DNA of 64,000 bases, from the NCBI GenBank assembly GCA_947069175.1, contig CAMTDV010000013.1, positions 14,303,001-14,367,000 of the forward strand, written 5' to 3'. This stretch comes from Scalesia atractyloides. Taxonomy: Eukaryota > Streptophyta > Magnoliopsida > Asterales > Asteraceae. The translations under genes were made by a program, and so were the position numbers. The first letter of the stretch is position 1; each line of letters starts with the position of its first letter. A model generated the notes under the pieces. That model ran no database searches, was not told the DNA's origin, and saw nothing but the letters and a program-made list of their open reading frames with translations. This document shows positions 23,299 through 34,633 of the stretch, one piece after another.

Positions 23299-26200
23299 TG
23301 TCACACCCAGATTTCCAACCCAAATCCGTACACTGGTGGGCCCGGTGGGGAGTATCGTGACGTCAGTTGATAATCATCATAGTCAATTAAACACGGCACA
23401 ACGGAAGTCTTGGAGTAAAATTACTATTACAAACCGAATGTTCGAAAATACAAAATAATATACAAGCTTGTAATAGAAGATCCACAGACGGATCATAAAT
23501 TGTACACGGAAAGAATATAAAACGGACTTTGGCAGATTTAGGATTTGCAAGATCCTTTATCACTACCGAGCACCTCCGGCCTATTTTCGTATTGTACCTG
23601 CAGATTAGTCTTTTGAATATACGTCAGCTTTCGCTGGTAAATACACCCAACTGACTCATTTTGAAAACATTTCGAAAATGTTTTAAGTGCGTATAAGCAC
23701 AAAATCTTTTTATAACTTGGGTTAACTGACCGTCCAACCTTGTTAACAGATTTACATGTTTGTCAATACATACGGGGTCTGGTATAGAAACCGAGACACA
23801 ATTAACGTACACACCACTTTGGACTAACGAAGGATTCAATTCCTCCCAACCTTGTGGGAATGCATAATTGAGCGTCTATCGGGTGTATGCCTACACCCGC
23901 GCTAAGATCGTGGCCATTTCTATTGTAATGAGCCGAGGATATCCAGGACACGGTAGTTAACCCCGATGTTTAAGTTATCAAACAAAACTAATTAAAACAG
24001 AATATGCAGATTTACTATCTCCGAACCGGCGTTCGATTGATCCCATTTCCGAACAAGCGGTAATAATTTACCGTAACCCTGCCCGTATAGGGGAATTAAG
24101 TCGAGAGTATTTACCTGAGCTAGTCTTCTTTAATTTTTATTAACTCAGCCGTACACAGAAGGACTAAGTGCAGATAGCATTTACCGGCAAGTCTCTAGTT
24201 TGGATTATGGCATAAACTAACCAATTAAAATACTAACGGTCTGATTTAAGTCATTGACTTAGACCGACTAGCGTACTTGATCAAAACGTATGACGCTAGA
24301 TTAAACGATGATTTGATAGAATGTAGTTTAATCCCAACAAGTACCCCCTAGATTAAACGATGATTGGATAGAATGTAGTTTAATCCCAACAAGTACCTTG
24401 ACTTGTATAATATGGGTAAACTATAACCATTCTGGATTTTGAAACTTAAATGACAAGGTTAAACCCGTTTCGGATAATTTCCGTAAAATAGTTACATATA
24501 CGTAACTGTGCGCATAATAGCGATATCGGGTAACCGGATAAGTTATGGACAAGTTCTATATGCCATTATACTTTAAATAAGTTAAGATATCAGTAGGATA
24601 TCAACTTGTATGCTCATTAAGGTTTTAAAATAAAATTATGCCTTATAAGGGCATTTCGGTAATTATATACCGTATAATAGGAACTTGAATATATTTTAAG
24701 TTTATAATCATAATTATTCTGGAAAAATAATTTATTTATGATATAATATCAGTAGGATATCATTTATATGTGTAATTTATCTTTTATGACCAAACTATGC
24801 ACCTAAGGGGCATTTTGGTCATTTTACACATAGCTTATAAATTATTTGGGATTCTGAGTTTATAACATGTACCTACTGTAAATATGTTTAAAATAAATTT
24901 TAAAATCAGTAGGTGACAAGTCTTGGTCAATTAATATGGTTTAAAACCATACTATGCGCCGAAGCGGCGCTTATGTCGTAAAATGACGTCTTTGTGCGAT
25001 GTTTATAAAAACTGATGTTAAGGTCAGATTAAAATGTTTAAAATATGCTATTTAATATAACATATCAGTAGTTAAATGATTTACCTTGAAAAGATTTGAT
25101 TAAAACCATTTTATAAGCCACAAGGGCTAAAATCGTCATTTATCGACATAGTTTAAGGACTTGTTTGAAAACTCAGTTTATAACTTGATTTAACATCCCA
25201 ATTAATCTTACTTATAATATTACATTAGTAGAAAACTCATTTTCAAGTTCATTACTATTTAAAACCTTGTTATATATAAAAGACATTTTGGTCAAAGATG
25301 GCATAATTATGGAACTTGCGGATAAACTTGGATTCTGATTATGATCATGTAATATAACCTCAGAGGGTTATGATACATTATATTATGATCATAATGCAAC
25401 TATAGATCAGCAGGTAACTAATCTAAATCGGGTCAGAATCGAAAGTCAAAGCAGAAGTCAAATTTCACGACTTCCGGTTGCGAACCGACCCTAGAACTGA
25501 AATTGACGAGCCGAACATGTTCTTACATATTCTAATAATTATTACCAACTTGTTTAAGTGTTAAAACATGTTTCATAACACATATTAAGATCATTTTATA
25601 ATTTTTCTAAAAAATGGCTTGTTTGACTTTTTAATATCATAACTTTGACCCGTCAATTGTTCTAGCAAACGTGATCTTCAGGAGGTGCCCTTTATAGGGA
25701 TTAACACCTACCTTATTACGATCACTTAGCCATATTCATTTCGAACAATGGCTGGACCATAATGGTCTTAACCGAAAGTCGAAGCGTTTTCCGAAAAATG
25801 CTTGACTTTTGGCTATAAAAGCCTTTAAACGAAAATGCAAGAGCAAGGAACACTTATAAGAGGTTCCTAGAATGCAAGAGAACTAAGTTGGATGCTCCTT
25901 TTAGCTAGGAACTTCCAGAGGAGGGAGAAGTGTGATTTAGAAAGGTGCAAGTTCAAATGATGAACTTGATCACCTATTTATAGTTGGAGAGCTCAAAGGA
26001 GGTGAAGCAAGGTGTTTAGGGGTGTAAGAGGGAGCTTACAAGTGTCCCAAAACGTGGCATAGTTGATTACAAGTCCATTGTTTCGATCAAATGGTTTTGG
26101 AGCTTTGTTTGGGGACCAAGCCAAAACTTTCTGCTGCAGACCCCTTCTCGCGCCCCGCGAGAGACCCAGGCCAGGTCTCTCGCGGCCCGCGACCGCCCCG

Positions 26201-26720
26201 TGGCCAGTTTCAAAGGTTGACACTTTTAACCCCTTAACTTATTAAAGCTTCTAAGAACCTTTTTAAACACCTTTTTGGCACTTTTAGCCCTCCGTAGCTA
26301 ATTCTTGGCATGCCCGGGATTATGCCCGGACATTGTCGAGCTCTCGGTTCGTTAAAAGGTCACTCAAAGGTATAAATTAACATGTTGACACTTTTAATCC
26401 CTCCATTATCCAACTTTCATATATTTACGAAATTAAACTCTCTCGTCCAACAAGATGGCACGTATGAGAGTTAGGACTTCACAAAGGATCACTCAGAGGC
26501 TTATTATAAGCATGTTGATTCCAATGTTACTCAGAGGCTGGGCATGTTGACATATCAGTCACTCAGATGCCAAATTTCAAGCATGTTGGCATCGAATCGT
26601 CACTCAGAGGCTCAGATTGAGCATGTTGACGCCTTTAGTCCTTATTGGTCTTTAACAGACTATATTTAAAATACAACACGTGTCACTATATTATTGGACA
26701 CGATTTTACAGGGTGTTACA
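23299..26720 (-). mobile_element. LTR of the Tekay-type family joined to a truncated element
   Basis: 3422 bp, TGTCACACCC to GGGTGTTACA, minus orientation, with TATA box at 25975-25982. On the right it adjoins RNase H coding sequence of another copy; on the left a MITE. Flanks TAAAG and TAATG do not match, so this is not a simple insertion. It contains a 52-bp tandem duplication (24296-24347 and 24348-24397). Confidence 0.85.
24560..25330 (-). repeat. About 160-bp degenerate tandem repeats in LTR
   Basis: Five related blocks, each with a short GC-capped hairpin (GCCTTATAAGGGC near 24640, GCACCTAAGGGGC near 24803, GCGCCGAAGCGGCGC near 24956, GCCACAAGGGC near 25118). TTTTGGTCAT words and a CAGTAGG word follow each. 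The same blocks are in 32400-33100 and, inverted, in 20150-21130. Confidence 0.65.
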
Positions 26721-28134
26721 TAATGTCTCGAGAGTTTTAATGCAAATACAACGGCACCCAATTCTAAATCGTGGGTGGTGTAATTCCTTTCGTGCACCTT
26801 TCACTGTCGTGATGCATAGGCAATCACTTTGCCTTTTTTCATTAGCACACAGCCCATGCCAGAGTGCGATGCATCACAGTAGACTACAAATTCCTCAATA
26901 CCCTCAGGTAGAGATAACACAGGAGCATTGCTCAACTTGTGTTTAAGAACCTCAAAAGATTCTTGTTGTTTTGGACCCCGATTATACTTAACATTCTTAC
27001 GGGTTAAGGTAGTTAAAGGAGTGGCTATTCTTGAAAAGTTCTCAATGAACCTTCTATACTAACCAGCCAATCCTAAGAAACTACGAACCTCCGTTGGGGT
27101 TTTGGGTACTTCCCAATTTATTATGGCCTCAATTTTGGCGGGATCCACTTGGATAACATGCTCACTTACCACGTGTCCAAGGAATTGGACTTCTCTAAGC
27201 CAAAACTCGCATTTAGAGAACTTCGCATAAAGTTTCTCTTGTCTTAGCAATTCTAAGATGCACCTAAGATGTTTCTCGTAATCAGCTTGATTACGAGAGT
27301 AGATAAGTATGTCGTCTATAAAGACAATGACAAACTTATCCAAATATGGCTTGCAGACTTAATTCATGAGATCCATGAATGCTGCAGGTGCATTTGTGAG
27401 CCCAAAAGGCATCACTAGGAATTCAAAGTGACCGTATCAAGTTCTGAAGGCTGTCTTAGGAACATCTTCACTCCTAACCTTCAGTTGATGATATCCTGAT
27501 CTAAAATTAATCTTAGAGAAGTAACTAGCCCCTTGAAGTTGGTCGAATAAATCGTCGATCCTGGGCAGAGGATATCTGTTCTTAATTGTTAATTTGTTTA
27601 GCTCTCAGTAGTTGATGCACATCCGCATTGAACCGTCTTTCTTTTTAACAAAAAGGATAGGAGCTCCCCAAGGCGAGGAACTAGGCTGAATAAAGCCTTT
27701 CTCCAAGAGTTCGTCTAGCTGCGTCCTCAATTCCTTCATCTCTGTTGGTGTTAGCCTATATGGAGCTCTAGCTACGGGTGCTGACCCTGGTAGGATATCT
27801 ATTCTAAACTCCACTTGCCTGTCTGGAGGTAGGCCTGGTAATTCTTCTAGGAATACATCGGGATATTCTAAGATGAATGGTAGGTCCTCCATGTTCGGCT
27901 TAGGCTCATTTATGGAATCTTGTGCCATGTAGATGACACATCCTTTTCTCAAACACTTGGATGCTTAAATAATGACACCTTGTCTGGCAGTCCATAGTGT
28001 GAGTCTCCGGGGATGGTGATCATTTCACCAGATGGGGTCTTAATCTCGATGAGCATTTTATCGCAGGCAATGCGGGCTTGGTTATGAGATAACCAATCCA
28101 TGCCTAAGACAACATCGAACCCCGCCAATTTCAT
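26721..28134 (-). pseudogene. pol: Pol pseudogene (protease, reverse transcriptase, start of RNase H), Tekay-type copy 1
   Basis: On the minus strand 28134-27949 gives FDVVLGMDWLSHNQARIACD (end of protease domain), 27952-27605 the N-terminal reverse transcriptase (LEELPGLPPDRQVEFRIDIL, WGAPILFVKKKDGSMRMCIN), 27343-27059 the active-site segment FIDDILIYSRN and QFLGHVVSE. In-frame stops interrupt it near 27604, 27445 and 27360. The frame then enters RNase H and is cut off at 26721 by the LTR. Integrase is missing. In an intact element these domains process Gag-Pol and copy the RNA. Confidence 0.9.
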
Positions 28135-28813
28135 TGGTAGAAGGGTGATAGGGATGTAGTGATTCTTAATGGATATAGAGCATCCATCAAGAATGGAAGA
28201 TGCTATTTATATTGTTCCATCAGCAAGTTCTATCTCATAAGTTTTATCTAGAGTTCTATGGGTAAGTTTAATAGTTTACTTAACTTATGGTCAACAAATG
28301 ATTTATCCGCACCCGAATCGAAAAGAACGTACCTGTTATGACGTTGTTGTCATTAACGGCCTCCCTGGCATTCATTTGAAAGGCACGGGCATTCCCTTTC
28401 TTGGCCTCTCCAGGCTTTGCATCATTACTTTTGGGTTTCTTGGGGCAATTGTATGTTATATGCCCTTTTTCGTTGCAGTTGTAGCAAACTGCATCCTTAA
28501 GATCCTTGCAATCTAGGGTTTTATGCCCTTTTCTTTTGCAGATACCACAGGGTTTGGTTTGTGGGTTTATGCTACACTGTCTCGAATGCCTATATTTATA
28601 GTTCTTGCATAGAGGTTTGTCATTAGACACGTGCTGGTTCTTCTTGAACCCGAAATTTCCTTTCTTTTTAAATCTTTGGGAGTTATTATCCTCCCGTTTC
28701 CTCTTTCCGTCAGTTTCAGTCCTAACTGACCTTTGTCTTTCCAAATCAAGGGTGAGGGAAAGAGATAGGTCTACAGCAGACCTATAGGTAGTAGGCTGAG
28801 CAGCCTTTACCAT
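28135..28813 (-). pseudogene. gag: Gag C-terminus with two zinc knuckles and protease start, Tekay-type copy 1
   Basis: The minus-strand frame 28813-28280 holds two CCHC knuckles, CGICKRKGHKTLDC and CYNCNEKGHITYNC, then AREAVNDNNVITGT. Compared with the second copy (61867-62772), about 30 nt spanning FPINDIYARV are deleted, which destroys the frame just before the DSG protease motif. Remaining protease sequence runs to 28135 in another frame. Confidence 0.88.
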
Positions 28814-29576
28814 GCCCTTTTATCTCAGGCGCTAAGCCATTTATAAAACACGCAATGCGTTTGGGTTCAGGAGTGATTAGATAGGAAACGAACCTGGATA
28901 GGGAATTGAAATCGGATACGTATTTCCGACAATCTAGGTTTTTCATCGAAAGAGACAAAAAGTCTGTCTCTAATTTCTCCACCTCATGGGGTGGGCAATA
29001 AGTTTCCTTAACAAGGTCCACAAATTTGGACCATCCCAAATTATACAGGTGTATCTTACTAGTAGATTGAATCATGGCTTTCCACCATATTAGGGCGTCG
29101 CCCTTGAAGAATTGTGATACGTACTTGACCACATCCTTATCAACACAGTTGCTGATATCTACAACCGTTTCCATCTCGTCTAGCCACTTTAGGGCCTCTA
29201 CAGCTCCTTTCTCCCCGTTAAAGTCTTGGGGTTTACAGGAGACAAAATACTTATATGTACATCCGTCCTTAACAGAACAGGACTTTTCAGTAAGATCTAT
29301 TTTCTTTGGTTCACTCTTCACATTTGAAGAGTGAACGGAGCTCTCCCTATGAGCTGAAGATGGTGGACTAGATAAGGGTCTAGAGGGAGTGGCACTCGAC
29401 TCTCTTAGCTTTTCTATGGCCTTTCCCATGGCCTTTTCGACAGCCGCATCAATGCGAGCTTGAAAATTATCATCATCTATATTTTTGTTTTCAGCTTTGT
29501 TAGATTCAATATTTCTGTGGCTACTTTGTGCTTCATTTAAGTTAGCCATCTTTAAGTCTTGGGTTCTATATACCAA
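28782..29576 (-). pseudogene. gag: Gag N-terminal and capsid part, Tekay-type copy 1
   Basis: 264 codons on the minus strand: a charged N-terminus (ARIDAAVEKAMGKAIEKLRE), a Ser/Pro-rich linker, then the retrotransposon gag domain (YFVSCKPQDFNGEKGAVEAL, GDALIWWKAMIQ, YLITPEPKRIACFINGLAPE). A frameshift at about 28815 separates it from the zinc-knuckle part. Confidence 0.9.
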
Positions 29577-29830
29577 TAAAACTTCATTTAGTCATGGCGT
29601 GTCGACCATATCGGCTTTCAATATTGGATATAACAATCCATTGTCTATTCTAGTGTGAATAACATCACAACTCTTAGGCTTAACATATCTATATTTGGCC
29701 TAGGTCTTAATAGGACCATCATAGGCAAATTACAATTTGGACGTAGTCCATATATTATTGGACAGTGGATCGTAACGTCACAACTGTCATTGTCATTATT
29801 GACAATTATATAGCTCATAGGCTTGTCCCT
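29577..29830 (-). other. 5' leader of Tekay-type copy 1
   Basis: Shared with the second copy (63837 to the window end), e.g. TTGGCCTAGGTCTTAATAGG, showing that both gag regions belong to the same family. Confidence 0.7.
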
Positions 29831-30222
29831 AATGGACATAATAATTGGGCACATTAGCCGGTCATATAATACATATGGCATATCATCCTGTCATATTGGA
29901 CATAAATTGGGCACATCAGATGTATATGGCATATTAGCCTGTCCCGTTGGACATAAATTGGGCACATTGGCCTACATCATATCAGATGTATATGGCATAT
30001 CAGCCTGTCCCGTTGGACATAAATTGGGCACATTGGCCTACATCATATCAGATGTATATGGCATATCAGCCTGTCCCGCTGGACATAAATTGGGCACATT
30101 GGCCTACATCATATCAGATGTATATGGCATATCAGCCTGTCCCGCTGGACATAAATTGGGCACATTGGCCTACATTATATCAGATGTATATGGCATATCA
30201 GTCTGTCCCGTTGGACGGTTAG
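29831..30222 (+). repeat. 66-bp minisatellite
   Basis: Near-identical 66-bp units start at 29919, 29985, 30051 and 30117, with a partial fifth at 30183 and degenerate relatives back to about 29835. A unit runs GATGTATATGGCATATCAGC... to ...CTACATCATATCA. Because 66 is divisible by three, at least two plus-strand frames stay open across it as 22-residue repeats; this does not indicate a protein. Confidence 0.95.
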
Positions 30223-30693
30223 TGTGGTTCCTCAGGCCACACTACCAAGAGTATGAACATTTCTTAATGTTACATAAGAGTACCTTAATGATTGATTAAT
30301 GGTCCCGGTCACCTTCGACCTTAACGACCTTGGAGGTTTGGACCTAGTCCCTTACCCCTGGATAGAAGGATAACTTCCCTTAACTATCCTAATAGAAGAC
30401 CCCTTCGTACTTAACTACCATTTCTTGGTCAATGTGTGGTCTAAGCCACTTGGCATAATCAAATCTATTAAGGCCTTTTGGAATTATATAGAAGAGCATA
30501 AATTTCGAATAAAATCGAGGCGCTCGTTTTTCAAGTGGATGAATTACATATATATATATATAATTCCAAAAGTACTTCATTAAATTTTGAATAGAAATTT
30601 ACAATACTAGAAAATGAAATAAACTGCCCATGCAAGGACTTAAATGAAAATGTCCACGCAGGGACTAAAGAAACAACAACGTCCGCGCAGGGA
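30223..30693. other. Spacer, no gene seen
   Basis: Probably further leader of the Tekay-type copy or flanking retroelement DNA; a short AT repeat at 30548-30562. Confidence 0.35.
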
Positions 30694-31103
30694 CTAATTA
30701 GAAGAAACTTTGTTCATTTTCTTCTCTGTTTTCTCCGCTTGCTGCTGCATTTCTTTCATTCTTTCTAAAGCCTCATTAATGGCCTCAAGTGGTGGTGGAG
30801 GTTGTGGTTGAGGTTGTGGCATAACCGGATACTGGTACCTATAAGTTGGATATCCAGTCGATGGATAAGTAGGTGGAACGGGGATGGGTAAAGTGCATTG
30901 TGCATAACCGCCGGCATGTAGGGGTCTTGCGACCATGCTTGATATTCTACCGGTGTAGATGGGTTAAAAGGATCATATCCAGACGTGTCTGGATATGTGG
31001 GGATTGGGTTAGTATAACCCGATGGTGATGGTTGAACAGTAGGTGTCGGTGTTGGTTCCACTAAAGGTGAAACATTAGAGGGTCCACCCATATGTGGGTT
31101 GTC
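30694..31103 (-). pseudogene. Proline-rich frame, retroelement-derived, frameshifted
   Basis: Two overlapping minus-strand frames give a low-complexity protein: PHMGGPSNVSPLVEPTPTPT, then AWSQDPYMPAVMHNALYPSP, then in the other frame GYPTYRYQYPVMPQPQPQPP and a helical end EALERMKEMQQQAEKTEKKM. Similar Pro/Tyr-rich proteins are often annotated next to daisy-family retroelements, but I cannot assign a domain. It is cut at 31104 by an LTR end. A single frameshift near 30860-30935 splits it. Confidence 0.5.
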
Positions 31104-32284
31104 ACACCCCCGTGTTGTCCTTTTCACATCAGAGCGGGGCGTGAACTGAATGGCATCTTCATCGCACAGCGGAAGCAGACGTGATGGCTAAGGTTTCTAG
31201 TAAATGAACGCCCGCTAACCTACTCGAATCCCCATGGGTTCCACTGTTCCAACCGTGCCATACTTGATATCATAACATGAGAAAGAACATGCAAAAAATT
31301 AACATAAAGTTGGCGAGTTCATAGTTTGTTTGTTTTGTTTCAAATGAGTCGTAAAACATTTGAAAGTCTTGCATTCGAAAAACCGGTTTGTGGGATCATA
31401 GTATCCCAAAACATTCGAAATGTCATGTCTGTATAACAGTATTGAAATGTTTTCCATGTCGTTTGCAAATCCATGCATGTAACTGTTATGTTTATAAACC
31501 GGTGATAAAGTGTTTTCAATCGTATATGTAAATAAACCGGTATTGAAATGTATTCTGTTATCTTTGTAAACCGGTGTTGAAACGTTTTCTGTTATCTTTG
31601 TAAACCGGTATTGAAATCGTAGTATGTAGTTTTTCTATGGAATCTAAGGATCTGTCAGTGTGTAGCTAATACACTGACCTATGTGCCATAAGTAAGTAAC
31701 CAACCCGAGACAACTTTGACATCATTGGGATCACAAAAGCACTCCTAACCGGTTAACATACCAGGAGTGGAGCGTGTCTCAAACTCGATAGATCTATACC
31801 TTTTGCACCTTAGTCACTACGTGATTAATGGTTACTATTGTCATCATCCTACTTACGCACGGTGATCTGTTATAACCTAATCCCATAGCTACATACCAAT
31901 TGTTATAAATCTGTTTTATTGGGCCTCACCAATGTTTTCTTATTATTAGGCCTAGCCCATGTTTTCTTGTCACTGGGCCTAGCCCATGTTTTCTCCTAGC
32001 CCATGTTTTCTTGTCATTGGGCCTAGCCCATGTTATAAATAAAATTGGGGCCTCGCCCCCTAGTTGTGACTATGACAATCCCGTCACTAGTCATAAAACT
32101 CATGCATGTTCGAAAAGCTTTGCATAGCTGTGAAACCAGTAAGTTTAACATAAATCTTTCGTAAACCATTTGTGTTCATTGAAATCTGTTTGTAACATGG
32201 TTTAGAAACATATGATTTTTGTTTCATCGAAACATTGTGTGCTTTCGCAAAACTTGTATGTCTTTCCACCCCCCGAAAACATTT
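31104..32284. mobile_element. Fragment of an unrelated LTR, truncated by the gap
   Basis: Begins TGTCACACCCCCGTGTTGTC, which has the LTR-type TG...ACACC start but no similarity to the other LTRs beyond it. It holds TAAACCGGTATTGAAA-type repeats (about 31494-31620) and GGGCCTAGCCCATGTTTTC repeats (about 31920-32035). The other end is lost in the N gap. Confidence 0.6.
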
Positions 32285-32384
32285 NNNNNNNNNNNNNNNN
32301 NNNNNNNNNNNNNNNNNNNNNNNNNNNNNNNNNNNNNNNNNNNNNNNNNNNNNNNNNNNNNNNNNNNNNNNNNNNNNNNNNNNN
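32285..32384. other. Assembly gap (100 N)
   Basis: Exactly 100 N, the usual placeholder for a gap of unknown length. Distances across it are not reliable. Confidence 0.99.
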
Positions 32385-34593
32385 ATCAGTAGGATATCAA
32401 CTTGTATGCCCGTTAAGGTTTTTAAAACGAAATTACGCCTCATAAGGGCGTTTTGGTAATTTCACATCATATAAAAGGAACTTGAATATAATTTAATGTT
32501 ATGGTTATAAGTATTCTAAAAAAAATACTTTATTTATGATATAATATCAGTAGGATATCAATTATATGTGTATTTTACCTTTTATGACCAAACTATGCAC
32601 CGAAGGGGCATTTTGGTCATTTTACACATAGTTTATAAATTATTTAGGATTCTGAGTTTATAACATGTACCTACTGTAAATATGTTTAAATAAGTTTTAA
32701 AATCAGTAGGTAACAAGTCTTGGTCCATTAATATGGTTTAAAACCATACTATGTGCCGAAATGGCGCTTTTGTCGTAATATGACGTCTTTAAGTGATGTT
32801 TATGAAAGCTGATGTTATAGTCAGTTAAAAAAATGTTTAAAATATGTTATTTAGTATAAAATATCAGTAGATAAATGATTTACCTTGAAAAGATTTGATA
32901 AAAACTATTTTATAAGCCACAGGGGCTAAAACCGTCATTTATCGACATAATTTAAGGACTTGCTTAAAAACTCAGTTTATAACTTGGTTTAACATCCCAA
33001 ATAATCCTACTCATAATATTACATCAGTAGAAACTCATTTCCAAGTTCATTACCATTTAAAACCTTGTTTTATGCAAAAAGAACATTTTGGTCAAAGATG
33101 GCATAATTATGGAACTTGTGCATAAACTTGGATTCTGATTATGATCATGTAATATAACCTTAGAGGGTTATGCTACATAATATTATGATCATAATGCAAC
33201 TTTAGATCAGTAGGTAACTAATCTAAATTGGGTCTGAATCAAAAGTCAAAGAAGAAGTCAAACTTCGTGACTTTCGGTTGCGATCCGACCCTAGAACTGA
33301 AATTGATGAGCCGAACATGCTCTTACATGTTCTAATAATTATTACCAACTTGTTTAAGTGTTAAAATAGGTTTCATAACACATATTAAGATCATTTTATA
33401 ATTTTTCCAAAAAATTGGCCTGTTTTACTTTTTAATATCATAACTTTGACCCGTCAATTGTTCTAGCAAGCGTGATCTTCAGGAGGTGCCCTTTATAGGG
33501 ATTAACAACTACCTTATTAAGCCATGTTCATTTCGAACAATGGCTGGACCATAATGGTCTTAACCGAAAGCCAAAGCATTTTCTGAAAAACGCTTGACTT
33601 TTGGCTATAAAAGCCTATAAACGAAAATGCAAGAGCAAGGAACACTTACAAGAAGTTCCTACAATGCAAGAGAACTAAGTTGGATGCTCCTTTCAGCTAG
33701 GAACTTCCAGAGGAGGGAGAAGAGTGATTTAATGAGAAAGGTGCAAGTTGGAATGAGAACTTATGCACCTATTTATAGTTGGAGAGCTCAAAGGAGGTGA
33801 AGCCAGGTGTTTAGGGGAGTAAAAAGAAGCTTACAAGTGTCCCAAAACGTGGCATAGCAGTTTAGAGAAGCCATGGTTTCGTTTCAATGGTTTTGGAGCT
33901 TTGCTTGGTCTCTTAACAAATTTTCTGCGTCAGACCTGTTCTCGTGGGGCACGAGAGGCCCATGCCAGGTCTCTCGCGGCCCGCGACCGCCCCTTGGCCA
34001 GTTTCAACTTTTGACACTTTTTAACCCCTTAACTTATAAAAGCTTATAAAAACTTATTTAAACACCATTTTGGCCCTTTTAGCCCTCTGTAGCCAATACT
34101 TGGCACGCCCGGGATTATGCCCAGACATTGTCGAGCTCTCGGTTCGTTAAAAGGTCACTCAGAGGTATAAATTAGCATGTTGACACTTTTAATCCCTCCA
34201 TTATCCAACTTTCACATATTTACAAAATTGAACTCTCTCGTCCAACAAATGGCACGTATGAGAGTTTAGGACTTCACAAAGGATCACTCAGAGGCTTATG
34301 ATAAGCATGTTGATCCCGATGTCACTCAGAGGCTGATCATGTTGACATATCAGTCACTCAGAGGCCAAATTTCAAGCATGTTGACATATCAGTCACTCAG
34401 AGGCCAACTTTCAAGCATGTTGACATATCAGTCACTCAGAGGGTGTTATTTATGCATGTTGAGATCGGATCGTCACTCAGAGGCTCAGATTAAGCATGTT
34501 GATGCCTTTAGTCCTTATTGGTCTTTAACAGACTATATTTAAAATACAACACGTGTCACTATATTATTAGACACGATTTTATAGGGTGTTACA
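32385..34593 (-). mobile_element. 3' LTR of Tekay-type element copy 2 (truncated by the gap)
   Basis: 2209 bp left, ending GGGTGTTACA, homologous to the LTR at 23299-26720. TATA box at 33770-33777 (minus). It adjoins a polypurine tract and the end of pol on its right, so it is the 3' LTR. The subrepeat region 34330-34440 has three almost identical 39-bp units (CATGTTGACATATCAGTCAC). Confidence 0.9.
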
Positions 34594-34612
34594 TCCTCAC
34601 TCCCTTAAAAGA
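34594..34612 (-). other. Polypurine tract of Tekay-type copy 2
   Basis: On the minus strand TTTTAAGGGAGTGAGGA next to the LTR. Confidence 0.6.
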
Positions 34613-34633
34613 AATATCGACCTCGAGATTTTA

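Noticed and set aside
26680..26946. Plus-strand frame of 88 codons
   Set aside because: Runs across the LTR end and the antisense of RNase H; shadow.
29919..30222. Regularly spaced repeats as a CRISPR array
   Set aside because: The units are contiguous 66-bp tandem copies without unique spacers, and the DNA is plant nuclear.
29823..30299. Plus-strand frames of 158 and 91 codons with 22-residue repeats
   Set aside because: They only exist because the 66-bp minisatellite period is divisible by three. Composition and context give no support for a protein.
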